A DNA stretch of 64,000 bases from Geomonas sp. RF6 (GCF_021044625.1 NZ_CP087999.1:2435001-2499000), one strand, 5' to 3'; shown: positions 15,206-24,550, numbered from the stretch's first letter. Made by a program: numbers and translations. The notes: generated by a model from the letters alone, not told the origin.

Positions 15206-17983
15206 CTATATCTTCACCGTCTTATATAAGAAATTCTTGAAGCGGAAGAAGCGCTTCTTTTCCTCCTCGTCCTCCTGCACGTCCCCCGTCACCGCCTTCA
15301 GGGCCCTCGCGATGTCGGGCATCCCTTTTCCTGTCGCCGCGCGGGTTTTCTCCACTACGAGACGCACCACGTCCCTCGAAATGTGGCTCTTGGAGTACGG
15401 CTCGTACACCGCCTCCCAGAAGTCGCTCCCGTCGTTGATCCTGTCCATGATGCCGACCGCCAGTTCCTCGGTTAGCCGCTCGGCGGGTGAGCCGTTCTCC
15501 CGCAGCCCTGCCCGCAGCGCACGCGCTACGTCCTCGCCTGTCACGTACTTTCCGCTGCGGAAAAAGAGCGCCCTCAGAAGGATGCTGCGCAGTTCGCGGA
15601 TGTTCCCCTGGTAGTTGTGATGCACCAGCGCTTCCTTTGCCTCGCGCGAGAGCACCGGCGGCTCCAGCGGCTCCTCCTCGCTGCGGTAGGTGCGGTACAG
15701 CTTGCCGAGAAAGTGGGTGGCGAGGTCAGGAATGTCCTCGCGGCGCTCGTTGAGCGACGGCACCGTCACCGACAGCTCCGAGAGGCGGTGGTACAGGTCC
15801 TCCCGGAAATTCCCGAGCCGGATCTCCTTCTGCAGGTCCTTGTTGGTGGCGGCGACCAGGAGCACCTTGGAGAAGCGTTCCCTGTTTTCCCCCAGCCGCA
15901 CGAAGCCGCCGTTGTCCAGAAAGCGCAGGAGCTGCACCTGCGTCTTCGGGTCGGCGTCGCCGATCTCATCGAGAAAGACGACTCCGCCGGACGCCTCCTC
16001 GAGTATTCCCTTCCTGTCGCTGTAGGCGCCGGTGAAGGCCCCCTTGGTGTGGCCGAAGAGCTCGGAGTAGGTGAGGTCTCCGCTGTAGGCGGCGATGTTC
16101 GTCTTTTTCACCGGCAGCTCGGTCCCTGCCCCGGTCTGCTGCCGGTACAGCTCGTCGAGCTTGTTGTACAGGTTGTTGAAGAAGAATTCCTTCCCCGCGC
16201 CGGTCTGCCCGAGGACGAGGATGGAGGGGAGCCCGATGGTCGCTTCCCGCACTGCGGTCTTGTTCCAGAAGAGGATCCTGTTGGAGAAGGGGCGCGCCAC
16301 CGTGTTGATGAACTCCACGATCTCCTGCGCCTTGCGGCTGTTTCCGATTATGTTTCCCAGCCGGTAGGAAGAGACCTGCGGGTCCTTGTAGGCCACGTCG
16401 CTGTGCAGGCGGGTGACTTCGCTCTGCAGCCGGTCGATGCGCTGGATGTCCGAGATGTGGCGCGAGGTAAGCCGGTCGATGATCTGCAGTATCCGCTTGT
16501 GCTCTTCGGTGAAGTACCCGGCCTGGACGGAGTTTAGGCAGATGACGGCGATGACCTCATCGTCGCTTATGACGGGGACGGCGATCTCGCTCCTGATGAT
16601 CCCGCTGACGGGGCGATGGAAGCCGCCGGTCTCGGCGTCGTCGGCGACGTTGTTGAGGATGCGCGGCTGCTTCGACCAGGCCACGTAGCCGGTGAGGCTG
16701 CGCTCCTCCGGCGTGAGCTCGGGCCCTCCGATCTTGAAGGGGGGAATGATCTTCTTGATCCACTCCTTGTTTTTTGCGCCGATGAGGGATCCGTCATCCC
16801 CCTCCACGACGACCCACTTCTCCCCCTGCCGCTCCTCGACGATGGCGATACTCCCCGTATCCGCCCCGATGAGCTCGGTGGCCTTGGAGAGGACTTTCGT
16901 GAGGAAGGGGTGCAGTCCCTCGTTTCGTTCCTGGAGAAGGTCCGTGATCTCGGAGAGCACCTTGATTTCCAGGTGCTCGCCGCCGACCTCGCTGATGACC
17001 CGCTCCGCCATCTCCGCGTGGGTCTGCAACAGCCCCATCTCGAAATCGGAAAAGCGGCTCATCTGGCGGGTGAAGTAGTTGACGAGGCAATTGAGCTTCC
17101 GCGTCTTCGGGTCGTAGCGCGGCACCATGTACAGGGAGCGCAGCGACATCTTCTCGGTGATGGCGCGCTTTTGCAGGTGCTCCTCCAGGAGATCCTCGAT
17201 GAAGAGGGGCTGCAGCAGGCGGTCGTCGGAGATGACCCCGTTTTCGGAGACGTAGCGGGAGATAAGGGAGCTCCCCTGCTTCAGGTTGATCCCCTTTTCG
17301 CTGTCGTACAGCGCCTTTATCTTCGCGTCCTCGGCGTGGCTCGCCAGGACCTCCATCCCCCCCGGCACCGGCACGAGGACCGAGGCGAGGTCGAGCCGGT
17401 CGATGAGGCGCACCGCGGAGCGCACCATGAAGCCGGCGGCTTCCTTCTTCTTGTACAGCTCGACGCGGCGGGCCAGGAGGAGCTGCTGGTGGTACTTGCG
17501 CGCCTGGTCCAGTTGTTCCCCAGCCTGTGCCAGGAAGTGGGTCAGGAAGTTGATCACGCTCCCCGATACCGGCTCACCATCGAGGCAGACGACGCCGATG
17601 GGGTTGCCGAGGCTGGAAAGGGGGAGGAGCGTCATGCCATCTATCTCGAAGCGGCTGGAGAAGTCCTTGTCGAGCGGGAGGCCGGTCTGCGCGGGGTTGT
17701 GGAAGATGTTCACCTTTTGTGTCTTGTAGGTGAGAGAGACGGCGGCTTCGGTGGAGATGATGGGGAAGGTGATCTCTTTCGTCTCCGCGGCGAAGGCGCC
17801 GCAGGAGTAGGCGCAGGAGAGGGCGCCGCGGGTGAGGTCCTCGAGGTAGATCCGGACCCTCTCCAGCGACGATATGATCCGTGCCCCTTCACCGACGAGG
17901 TGGAGCATTTCGTCGAGGTTCTCTTTGCCAAACGAGGCGATGCGGGCGCCGATCCGCGCCAGCTGTTCATTGGTGGGTGCCAT
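15206..17983 (-). CDS. GAF-domain sigma54-activator-type regulator
   Basis: 925 residues, ATG at 17983. About 1-330: helical and GAF-like segments ('LLPLSSLGNPIGVVCLDGEPV'); about 340-520: a second GAF domain ('EIAVPVISDDEVIAVICLNS'). About 560-820: AAA+ sigma54-interaction domain with Walker A GQTGAGKEFF, GAFTGA in 'GHTKGAFTGAYSDRKG', Walker B 'GGVVFLDEIGDA' and 'FREDLYHRLSEL'. C-terminus (about 850-925) is helical ('GKGMPDIARALKAVTGD') and may be a Fis-like HTH, but it is weak. There is no receiver domain, so activity is probably set by ligands at the GAF domains or by a partner. The gene downstream (18097-19998 lies upstream on this strand) is likely functionally linked. Confidence 0.85.
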   Translation of the reverse strand: MAPTNEQLARIGARIASFGKENLDEMLHLVGEGARIISSLERVRIYLEDLTRGALSCAYSCGAFAAETKEITFPIISTEAAVSLTYKTQKVNIFHNPAQTGLPLDKDFSSRFEIDGMTLLPLSSLGNPIGVVCLDGEPVSGSVINFLTHFLAQAGEQLDQARKYHQQLLLARRVELYKKKEAAGFMVRSAVRLIDRLDLASVLVPVPGGMEVLASHAEDAKIKALYDSEKGINLKQGSSLISRYVSENGVISDDRLLQPLFIEDLLEEHLQKRAITEKMSLRSLYMVPRYDPKTRKLNCLVNYFTRQMSRFSDFEMGLLQTHAEMAERVISEVGGEHLEIKVLSEITDLLQERNEGLHPFLTKVLSKATELIGADTGSIAIVEERQGEKWVVVEGDDGSLIGAKNKEWIKKIIPPFKIGGPELTPEERSLTGYVAWSKQPRILNNVADDAETGGFHRPVSGIIRSEIAVPVISDDEVIAVICLNSVQAGYFTEEHKRILQIIDRLTSRHISDIQRIDRLQSEVTRLHSDVAYKDPQVSSYRLGNIIGNSRKAQEIVEFINTVARPFSNRILFWNKTAVREATIGLPSILVLGQTGAGKEFFFNNLYNKLDELYRQQTGAGTELPVKKTNIAAYSGDLTYSELFGHTKGAFTGAYSDRKGILEEASGGVVFLDEIGDADPKTQVQLLRFLDNGGFVRLGENRERFSKVLLVAATNKDLQKEIRLGNFREDLYHRLSELSVTVPSLNERREDIPDLATHFLGKLYRTYRSEEEPLEPPVLSREAKEALVHHNYQGNIRELRSILLRALFFRSGKYVTGEDVARALRAGLRENGSPAERLTEELAVGIMDRINDGSDFWEAVYEPYSKSHISRDVVRLVVEKTRAATGKGMPDIARALKAVTGDVQEDEEEKKRFFRFKNFLYKTVKI

Positions 17984-17984
17984 G

Positions 17985-18019
17985 AGTGTCCTTTGAGTAC
18001 ATTTTGTACACTGGACACT
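17985..18019 (-). promoter_or_regulatory. Nested palindrome just before the GAF/sigma54 regulator
   Basis: AGTGTCC...GTACA-TTT-TGTAC...GGACACT lies immediately before the start codon of the regulator gene. Two nested arms (7 and 5 bp) read the same on both strands. It is well placed for an autoregulatory operator; the AAAGGA ribosome site is part of it. Confidence 0.5.
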
Positions 18020-18054
18020 TTAGAGAGAATGGGGGGAGGTGTCAAGGGAAAGGG

Positions 18055-18081
18055 CGGACAGGTCGGACAGGTCGGACAGAC
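18055..18081. repeat. Three 9-bp tandem repeats (CGGACAGGT)
   Basis: Units CGGACAGGT, CGGACAGGT, CGGACAGAC in the gap between two co-directional genes. A related 9-bp array is at 37423-37449. Confidence 0.7.
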
Positions 18082-18096
18082 AGCGCGGTTCGCCGG

Positions 18097-19998
18097 CTAG
18101 TTCAGCCCCTTGCGGATCTGGTACAGGTCCTCCATGTCCAGGCCGTTCAGCTCGAAGAACTCGCGCTCGAGCTCCTCGATGTAGAAGCGATCCAGCCCGG
18201 AGTTCTCCAGGAAGTCCTCCCTGAGGGAGCAGTCCTTCTCCGCGATGACGCGCGGCAGAAGGTTGTGAATGTACACCGCCTCCTTCTTGATGGCGAGAAT
18301 CGTCTCCTGGAAGAGATGCTCCGGGATCTCCCCGTCCAGCAGATTCTTGTGCTTCAGGTCCTCGGCAACCTCGCGCTTCAGTGCTTCCTGGTCGGCCTTC
18401 GAGGAGTAGCGGGAGTAGAAGTTCCTGATCCGGTCCTTCACGTGCTCCAGGAGGATGATGTGCAGCCGCTCGTCCCCGTCGATCTTCAGGAGCTGCTCCA
18501 GAAGTTCCCGGATGGTGAGCCGGTTCTCCTCGATCAGTTTCAGCCCCTCGATGAGGTGAGTCACCTTCTTCCTGCCGTAGATCCCCAGGTACTTGTTCTC
18601 CAGTATCCCGGAGATGAAGAGTCGGGTGAAAAGGCCGGGCGCGAGGAGGTCAAAGGCGCTCTTGTTCCCGAGCAGACTGCGGATCATCTCCTCGGAGATC
18701 TTTATGTTCTCCATGAAGGCGAGCCTGCTGATCGCGGAAGAGGTGGCGTCGTAGCGGTCGAAGTAGGTGATGATGTAGGAGTATCCCTCCAGCAGCGAGA
18801 TATCCGCGCCGTCCCGGATCTTCTCGTCGCACGCCTTGCTCGCGTCCAGCAGCATCTCCTCGAAGGCGTGGTCGCGGTTTTCCGCCGCCTGCTTCTTTGC
18901 CAGGAGGAGCTTTACCATGTCCTCGGCGTTGATGACGCTCTCGATCTGGTGCTCGGTGAGGAACATCCCCTCGAGGATCTCTCTCGTCTCAGAGATGTAG
19001 CCGCTCTCCTCCTGGTGCTCCAGCTTCTTGTCCTTCTTGAGCATCTCGTCCAGGGTGTAGAAGAGCGCCCCGGGGATCTTGTTGCGCACCGAGAGGGTCT
19101 TCAGGCGCGTGAGCCGCGCGTTCTCCAGCTTGTTGATCTCCCCCTTGCGGTTGCAACTTATCAGTATGTTCTTGTACTCGTCGACGATGCGCCGGTTGTC
19201 CGGGTGCTTGTACATGACGTCGATGCGGATCCTCTCCTGCTGGTACCGGTCGATGCCGTGCCGCTCCGCGAGTTCCGCCAGGGTGTGGAACTCCGTCTCC
19301 GTGATCTTCTTGTTGCGGAAGTAGAGCGCCCGGAACGCCTCGCTGTACTCGCGGTGCTTCGTGTGCACGAGCTTGAAGAGGAAGAGGTGCGCGGAGGGGT
19401 CGTCGAGGATGCTCAGGATCTGGCCTATGATCCCGTTTTCGTCTTCCATCCCCACTGCGTCGGAGCGCTTCAGCGTCTTGCCGAGGATCTTTACCAGGTG
19501 CTCCTGCTGGTCGCGCAGCGCTCCGGAGAAGTCGGAGGCGGTGATGGCAAAGAAGTAGTTGCACACGGCGTTGCCGTCGAAGAAGATCTTGTCGAAGGAA
19601 AGGGTTCCATCTGTGCGGTCGCTGAAGCGCAGCGCCCCCTCTCTCTTGTCGTAGTGGGTGCCGTACACCACCAGGCGGTTCGACACCTCCTCCTTGGCGA
19701 GGTCGGCGATCGGCTGGTCCACGCCGAACATGTACTCGCAGAAGGAGCCGCCATTGCCGAGGTGGCTGATGCCGTCCCTGCCGATGATAAATTCATTTCC
19801 GGGGGAGAAGAAGCGGATGTGGTCGGAGTCGGCGAGGTCTGTGTTGAAGAAGTAGCGGTTGTACGCTTCGGTGCCGGCGGCGATGGCGTAGTATTCGATC
19901 TTGTCGTTGGCGTAGCCGTGCAGGCGTATGTCCCTGAACATCATGTCCTTTCCGCATTGGGGGAGCGACTCCGCCCTGGCCTCGGCGAGCGTCCTCAC
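18097..19998 (-). CDS. Large uncharacterised protein (TIGR04442-like)
   Basis: 633 residues, ATG at 19998, overlapping by 4 nt (ATGA) the end of the MBL hydrolase gene. It begins 'MRTLAEARAESLPQCGKDMMFRDIRLHGY'; a middle part has 'DRTDGTLSFDKIFFDGNAVCNYFFAI' and 'RYQQERIRIDVMYKHPDNRRIVDEYKNILISC'; the C-terminal half is charged and helical. I believe it belongs to the family NCBI calls TIGR04442, known mainly from Geobacter-like bacteria, but this is from memory. No membrane segment or catalytic motif stands out. Order on this strand is MBL hydrolase, this gene, then (113 nt later) the GAF/sigma54 regulator, so the three probably share a regulatory role. Confidence 0.75.
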   Translation of the reverse strand: MRTLAEARAESLPQCGKDMMFRDIRLHGYANDKIEYYAIAAGTEAYNRYFFNTDLADSDHIRFFSPGNEFIIGRDGISHLGNGGSFCEYMFGVDQPIADLAKEEVSNRLVVYGTHYDKREGALRFSDRTDGTLSFDKIFFDGNAVCNYFFAITASDFSGALRDQQEHLVKILGKTLKRSDAVGMEDENGIIGQILSILDDPSAHLFLFKLVHTKHREYSEAFRALYFRNKKITETEFHTLAELAERHGIDRYQQERIRIDVMYKHPDNRRIVDEYKNILISCNRKGEINKLENARLTRLKTLSVRNKIPGALFYTLDEMLKKDKKLEHQEESGYISETREILEGMFLTEHQIESVINAEDMVKLLLAKKQAAENRDHAFEEMLLDASKACDEKIRDGADISLLEGYSYIITYFDRYDATSSAISRLAFMENIKISEEMIRSLLGNKSAFDLLAPGLFTRLFISGILENKYLGIYGRKKVTHLIEGLKLIEENRLTIRELLEQLLKIDGDERLHIILLEHVKDRIRNFYSRYSSKADQEALKREVAEDLKHKNLLDGEIPEHLFQETILAIKKEAVYIHNLLPRVIAEKDCSLREDFLENSGLDRFYIEELEREFFELNGLDMEDLYQIRKGLN

Positions 19999-20750
19999 AG
20001 CTCGAACACCATGCCGTCGTAGGCGAACTCCACCCCTTCGGGGAGTCTCTCGCCGTCCTCGTGTGCCACCTCATGGGTGAGATGGGTAAGGACCGTGCGG
20101 CGGGGGGCAAGCTGGTGGGCGATGTGCAGCGCGCCTTCGATGTTGAAGTGATTCGGGTGCGGCGAGTAGCGCAGCGCGTCAATAATGAGAAGCTCCAGAC
20201 CCTGGAGGAGGGGGAGGGAGCGCTCGGGGATGGCGCTGCAGTCGGTCAAGTAGGCGGCGTCGCCGAAGCGGTAGCCGGTGGCTTCGTGCTTTCCGTGCAT
20301 GATCGGGACCGGCGTGACGGTGCGGCCGAAAAGCTCGAAAGGTCCGTCTATGGTGATGGGAGAGAGAAGGGGGGAATACCCTTCCGTGTTCTTCCCTTCG
20401 AAGATGTAGGCGAAGTTGCCGGATACCTGTGCGAGGGTGAGGGGGCTGCCGTAGCAGGGGATGACCCGGCGGTGGATGAAATGAAAGCCGCGCAGGTCGT
20501 CTATTCCATGAATGTGGTCGGCGTGGCTGTGGGTGAGGAGGAGCGCGTCTACGTGCGGGACCTGCTCGCGCAGCACCTGTCTGCGCAAATCGGTGCAGGC
20601 GTCGACCAGGATGTAGCGACCATCCCACTGTACCAGGAGAGAAGCGCGTGTTCTTTTGTCACGAGGGTCGCTGGAACTGCAGACCCGGCAGCGGCAGCCG
20701 ACCATGGGAACTCCGGTCGAGGTGCCAGAACCGAGAATGGTCATTTTCAT
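19995..20750 (-). CDS. MBL-fold metallo-hydrolase (PhnP-like)
   Basis: 251 residues, ATG at 20750 with GAGG upstream. Metallo-beta-lactamase signature 'LLLTHSHADHIHGIDDLRGF', further metal ligands in 'VPIMHGKHEATGYRFGDAAYLTDCS', and 'LTHLTHEVAHED'. The N-terminus 'MTILGSGTSTGVPMVGCRCRVCSSSD' is typical of the PhnP/RNase Z-like branch, with extra cysteines for a structural zinc. PhnP itself is a cyclic phosphodiesterase in phosphonate use; no phn genes are here, so the substrate is open. First gene of a likely operon with the large unknown protein. Confidence 0.88.
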   Translation of the reverse strand: MKMTILGSGTSTGVPMVGCRCRVCSSSDPRDKRTRASLLVQWDGRYILVDACTDLRRQVLREQVPHVDALLLTHSHADHIHGIDDLRGFHFIHRRVIPCYGSPLTLAQVSGNFAYIFEGKNTEGYSPLLSPITIDGPFELFGRTVTPVPIMHGKHEATGYRFGDAAYLTDCSAIPERSLPLLQGLELLIIDALRYSPHPNHFNIEGALHIAHQLAPRRTVLTHLTHEVAHEDGERLPEGVEFAYDGMVFEL

Positions 20751-20793
20751 GGAGGGTACCTCAGGGACCGTAAACTAGCATGATTGGCACCTT

Positions 20794-20819
20794 GAGGCAA
20801 GGGCTTTGTCCCTTGCCTC
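20794..20819. promoter_or_regulatory. Perfect 10-bp inverted repeat between divergent genes
   Basis: GAGGCAAGGG, loop CTTTGT, CCCTTGCCTC, in the gap between the MBL hydrolase and the glycosyltransferase. There is no U-run on either side. Operator or leader hairpin; role not determined. Confidence 0.55.
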
Positions 20820-20923
20820 GCGCACACTTTGAGGCTACCATATGGGTGCCCCGGAGGCCATCAGACGACTGCACCGGCGCAGCTGATGTGTGGTCGCAAT
20901 CGTTAAGGAGAGGTTGTCACAGT

Positions 20924-21982
20924 ATGCGTATCGCCCTTGTCGCCCCCAACTATTTCCCCCCTGAAAGCGGCAATGCCGTCACCGTCCGGCGCATCGAGCG
21001 CTCGCTTGCCACACTCGGCTGCGAGGTGCAGGTCTTCCCCACCGACTACCTGGCGCCGGAGGCGCTTCTTCGATCCCTGCAGCGCTTCGGACCGCAGCTT
21101 CTCCATGCCTTTCACGGCTACAGCGGCGGGCGGGTCGCCCATGCCCTCTCCGCGGAAACCGGGATCCCCTACCTGATCACCCTCACCGGGAGCGACATCT
21201 ACCAGGCGCTGGAGGATCAGCGCAGCCTGGAGATCCACTCCCTCCTGCGGGGCGCGAAACGTCTCGTCGCCTTCCACGGCAGCATAAAGCAGCGTCTCGC
21301 GGTGCACATGCCGACCCTGCAGGAGCATACGGTGGTCATCGCGCAGGGTGTGGCGGTCCCGCCTCTAACGGCGGAGCCGTCGCCGGCGGACGAGTTTATC
21401 TTCCTCCTTCCTGCCGGGGTGCGCCCGGTCAAGAACCTCCTTTTCCCCCTCGAGCCTCTCCAGGAAGTGTACGAGAAGCATCCGGAGGTGCGGTTGCGCA
21501 TCGTGGGACCGATTCGGGATACCGCGTATGCCGCCGAGGTCATGGACGCGCTGGAGGCGCACCCCTTCGCCCGCTACCTCGGCGCGGTCCGTCACGACCA
21601 GATGGCCGAGCTGTACCGGAAGTGCCACGTGGTGCTCAACACTTCGCTCTTCGAGGGGGGGATGGCCAACAGCGTCCTCGAGGCGCTGGCGCACGGCAGG
21701 GCGGTGCTGGCTTCCGATGTGGAAGGGAACCGTTCGATCGTGAAGGAAGGGGTAACGGGACTTCTCTTCAGGGATGCGGAGGAGTTCGTGCTGAAGGCCG
21801 AGCGGATCATGAGCGACCACCACCTGCGGGGGAGGCTCGCCAAAAACGGGAGGGCGGAGGTGGAGGAAAAATACTCGCCGGAGGCGGAAGGGCGGGGGTA
21901 CCTGCAGCTCTACCGGGAGATAGTCGCGGAGTGCGGCGAGGGAGCCGGCACAGCCGCATATGGCGACGCGCATCACCTGTAG
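20924..21982 (+). CDS. Glycosyltransferase family 4 (GT-B)
   Basis: 352 residues from ATG 20924 (AAGGAGAGG upstream); earlier in-frame starts lack a site. GT-B features: 'MRIALVAPNYFPPESGNAVTVRRI' at the N-terminus, 'LITLTGSDIY', 'LLPAGVRPVKNLLFPLEPLQEV', and the nucleotide-sugar motif 'NTSLFEGGMANSVLEALAHGRAVLASDVEGNRSIVKEGVTGLLF'. Transfers a sugar from a nucleotide donor; acceptor unknown. The protein is cytosolic with no membrane segment. It stands alone, so no pathway can be named. Confidence 0.88.
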   Translation: MRIALVAPNYFPPESGNAVTVRRIERSLATLGCEVQVFPTDYLAPEALLRSLQRFGPQLLHAFHGYSGGRVAHALSAETGIPYLITLTGSDIYQALEDQRSLEIHSLLRGAKRLVAFHGSIKQRLAVHMPTLQEHTVVIAQGVAVPPLTAEPSPADEFIFLLPAGVRPVKNLLFPLEPLQEVYEKHPEVRLRIVGPIRDTAYAAEVMDALEAHPFARYLGAVRHDQMAELYRKCHVVLNTSLFEGGMANSVLEALAHGRAVLASDVEGNRSIVKEGVTGLLFRDAEEFVLKAERIMSDHHLRGRLAKNGRAEVEEKYSPEAEGRGYLQLYREIVAECGEGAGTAAYGDAHHL

Positions 21983-22016
21983 CTGGTGCGGAAATGTCGG
22001 TGATGGAAGAATCGAT

Positions 22017-22112
22017 GTAGGCCGGGATAAGCCGGCAGGCGTTCCCGGCAGTCCACCACGGACGCAACCGCCATCAGCAAATGCCGGAAACGCTACGCTT
22101 ATTCCGGCCTAC
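22017..22112. repeat. REP/MITE-like inverted repeat
   Basis: Begins GTAGGCCGGGATAAGCCGG and ends CTTATTCCGGCCTAC; the termini are about 16-bp imperfect inverted repeats. The left half is repeated at 9272-9313 in the other orientation. It fills the gap between the glycosyltransferase and rmuC. Confidence 0.7.
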
Positions 22113-22140
22113 GAGTCAGCCCCCCCGCCGCCGGGCGCCG

Positions 22141-23448
22141 TCAGGAAAGAGGCGCCGCCTCCGCCCCATCCCCCTCGTACTCCTCGAGGTATTGCTGCGA
22201 TGGTGAGATCAGCTCCGGCGCAGCGTCCTCCTGCACATCCTTGAGCCTCTTCTCTATCGCCCGCGATCTGCGGGCCGCCGAATCGATGCTGTTTCCCGCT
22301 TCCTCCAGCTTCTTCTTCGTCTTCTCCAGTATCGCCCCGAACGAGCCGAACTCGGTCTTCACGCTCCCCAGAAGGCGCCACACCTCGCTGGAGCGCTTCT
22401 CGATGGTGAGGGTGCGAAAGCCCATCTGCAGGCTGTTCAGGAGTGCCGCGAGCGTGGTGGGTCCGGTGATGATGACCCGGAACTTGCGCTGCAGGAGCTC
22501 GAAGAGCCCGGCGCGGCAGAGCACCTCGGCGTAGAGCCCCTCCGTGGGAAGAAACATTATGGCGAAATCGGTGGTGTGGGGCGGGTCGAGATACTTGTCG
22601 CGGATCAGCCGCGCCATCTCCCGTACCGTCTTTTCCAGCTGCTTCTGCACCTCTTCGACCAGCGCCGGATCACCCGCCTCGCGCGCCTCCACGAGCCTCA
22701 GGTAGTCCTCCTGGGGGAACTTGGCGTCCAGCGGAAGGAAGACCTCCTGCTCGCCGTGGCCAGGGAGGCGCAGCGCGAACTCCACGCGCGCGCTCGAACC
22801 CCTTCTGGTGGCGACGTTGCAGGAGTACTGCGCGGGGGTGAGGATCTGCTCCAGCAGGGTACCGAGCTGGATTTCCCCCATGGTGCCGCGCGTCTTCACG
22901 TTGCTCAGCACCCGCTTCAGGTCCCCCACCCCGGCCGCCAGATTGCGCATCTCGCCCAGCCCCTTGTGAACCAGCTCCAGACGCTCGCTCACCAGCCTGA
23001 ACGACTCGCCAAGGCGCTTCTCCAGCGTCTGGTGCAGCTTCTCGTCGACGACCGCGCGCATCTGCTCCAGTTTCTTCCCGTTATCCTCCTGGAGCCATTT
23101 GAGGCGCAGTTCCACCGTTTCCCGCAGCTTCTCCAGCCGCTGCTCGTTTCCGGCGGAGAGCCCGGCGATGTGCTGGGTTACCCCTTCCAACTGCCCTTTC
23201 TGCATGGTGGCGATCTCCACCATCCTTTTCTGCAGCGAATCCCCGAAAAGGCGCATGGTGCCGGAGAGCTCCTCCCGGTTCCTGCCGAGTTCCCCCTGGA
23301 AAGTGCGCTCCAGTCGCTCCAGCGATCGCTCTAAGGCATCGAGGCGCCCGCGCTCCAGGGCGCTGCGGCGTATGGTGAGGAGGCAGAGGAGGGCGACGAT
23401 GAGGGTGGCGCAGAGGAGAATCAGAGAGACGATTTCAAATGGAGACAT
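22141..23448 (-). CDS. rmuC: DNA recombination protein RmuC
   Basis: 435 residues, ATG at 23448. One N-terminal membrane segment (about 5-25, 'IVSLILLCATLIVALLCLL'), a long coiled coil (about 35-190), then the RmuC domain (about 200-390): 'TRGTMGEIQLGTLLEQIL', 'VEFALRLPG', 'FLPLDAKFPQEDY', 'IMFLPTEGLYAEVL', 'ITGPTTLAALLNSLQMGFRT'. RmuC limits inversions at short repeats and resembles restriction-endonuclease-fold nucleases; the exact activity is unclear. Length is normal. C-terminal tail is acidic. Confidence 0.93.
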   Translation of the reverse strand: MSPFEIVSLILLCATLIVALLCLLTIRRSALERGRLDALERSLERLERTFQGELGRNREELSGTMRLFGDSLQKRMVEIATMQKGQLEGVTQHIAGLSAGNEQRLEKLRETVELRLKWLQEDNGKKLEQMRAVVDEKLHQTLEKRLGESFRLVSERLELVHKGLGEMRNLAAGVGDLKRVLSNVKTRGTMGEIQLGTLLEQILTPAQYSCNVATRRGSSARVEFALRLPGHGEQEVFLPLDAKFPQEDYLRLVEAREAGDPALVEEVQKQLEKTVREMARLIRDKYLDPPHTTDFAIMFLPTEGLYAEVLCRAGLFELLQRKFRVIITGPTTLAALLNSLQMGFRTLTIEKRSSEVWRLLGSVKTEFGSFGAILEKTKKKLEEAGNSIDSAARRSRAIEKRLKDVQEDAAPELISPSQQYLEEYEGDGAEAAPLS

Positions 23449-23535
23449 GAAGGGTGCTTTCCATTATCAGGGGTAGAGGTAAAGACGACCTGTTGAGCCA
23501 AGGGTGGTGACAAGAGATGCCGCGCCCCCCCCCGC

Positions 23536-24345
23536 TCAGCCTGGCATCTTCTCCCTCACAGAGTGCAGAAACTCCACCAGTGCGGCGTTGAATTCCTCCG
23601 GCTGTTCCAGGTTCGCCATGTGCCCGGCCCGGGGAATCACGCGGCTCGTGCAGCGCCGCAACCCTTTCGCGAAGAGCTCTGCCGCTTCGGGGGCGCCGGC
23701 GCGGTCTTCGGCGCCGGTCACCACCAGCGCAGGGGGGTGGAAGGTGGGGAGAAGCGGTGTGTAGTCTTTCCTGTCCCTCATGGAGAGAAGCCCCCCGGCG
23801 AGCCCTTTCGGGCTGGTGCCGCGCATCCAGGCGGTAACCTGTGCCACCAGCTGCGGATTTGTCTGGATCGTGTCGGGAGCGAAGAGGAGCTCGGCGAAGA
23901 TCTTTATGATCGGATTTACCCCCAGCCGCTCAGCTTCGGCCGCGAGAGCCGTCCTGCGGGCGCGCCCGGCTTCGTCCTCTGCGGTGCTCCTCGTGACGAT
24001 GAAGGCAGCGGCTGCGACCCGCTCCTGGTAGCGCTCCAGGAGGTTCAGGAGGATGTAGCCACCCATGGACATCCCCGCAACGACCGCGCGCTCGATCTTC
24101 AGGGCATCGAGCAGCGCGACGAGATCGTCGGCGAAGCGGTCCATGCTGTACCCCCCTTCCGGCGCGTCGCTCTCGCCGAAGCCGCGCAGGTCCGGAGCGA
24201 TGACGCGGTAGCCGGCGCGGGAGAGGGCCTCCAGCTGCGGCTGCCACATGGTCCGGTTCAGCGGAAAACCGTGGATGAGGAGGACGGCGGGACCTGCGCC
24301 GCGGTCGTCATAGGCGATTTTTATATCGTTGAGGGTGATCTCCAT
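23536..24345 (-). CDS. Alpha/beta-fold hydrolase
   Basis: 269 residues, ATG at 24345 with GGAGGTGACC upstream. Oxyanion 'LLIHGFPLNRTMWQPQ', nucleophile elbow 'VVAGMSMGGYI' (Ser near residue 98), acid 'VVTGAEDRAGAPEA', and late histidine 'IPRAGHMANLEQPEEF'. The pattern is close to 3-oxoadipate enol-lactonase and related esterases, but no aromatic pathway genes are nearby, so the substrate is unknown. Single gene. Confidence 0.9.
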   Translation of the reverse strand: MEITLNDIKIAYDDRGAGPAVLLIHGFPLNRTMWQPQLEALSRAGYRVIAPDLRGFGESDAPEGGYSMDRFADDLVALLDALKIERAVVAGMSMGGYILLNLLERYQERVAAAAFIVTRSTAEDEAGRARRTALAAEAERLGVNPIIKIFAELLFAPDTIQTNPQLVAQVTAWMRGTSPKGLAGGLLSMRDRKDYTPLLPTFHPPALVVTGAEDRAGAPEAAELFAKGLRRCTSRVIPRAGHMANLEQPEEFNAALVEFLHSVREKMPG

Positions 24346-24472
24346 CGGTCACCTCCTGGGGGACTATAATAAAATTAGCGCGCGGTAACGGGCGGTCGTC
24401 AAAGGGGTAACCATATCACATCAACCCCGCGCTGTCATTGAGCAAAAAGCGTTTCTTGGTCACTTCTAAGTA

Positions 24473-24501
24473 TTGGCTTTTGAGGAGCGCTCTGCTATAA
24501 G
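24473..24501 (+). promoter_or_regulatory. Sigma70-type promoter for the acetate-kinase-like gene
   Basis: TTGGCT at 24473-24478, 17-nt spacer, TATAAG at 24496-24501; about 45 nt before the start codon. Confidence 0.5.
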
Positions 24502-24550
24502 AAACTCTCATTGATCGACAGGAATGCACTCGGGGAAGGGGATTTTCCAC

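Noticed and set aside
16616-20022. Long plus-strand frames over the GAF regulator and the large unknown gene
   Set aside because: Antisense shadows with low-complexity Leu/Val/Glu composition and no motif; the minus-strand proteins have clear domains.
20783-20800. Possible sigma54 promoter (TGGCAC...GGCA) before the glycosyltransferase
   Set aside because: GG and GC are 9 nt apart, not 10, and the -12 box is not TTGC.
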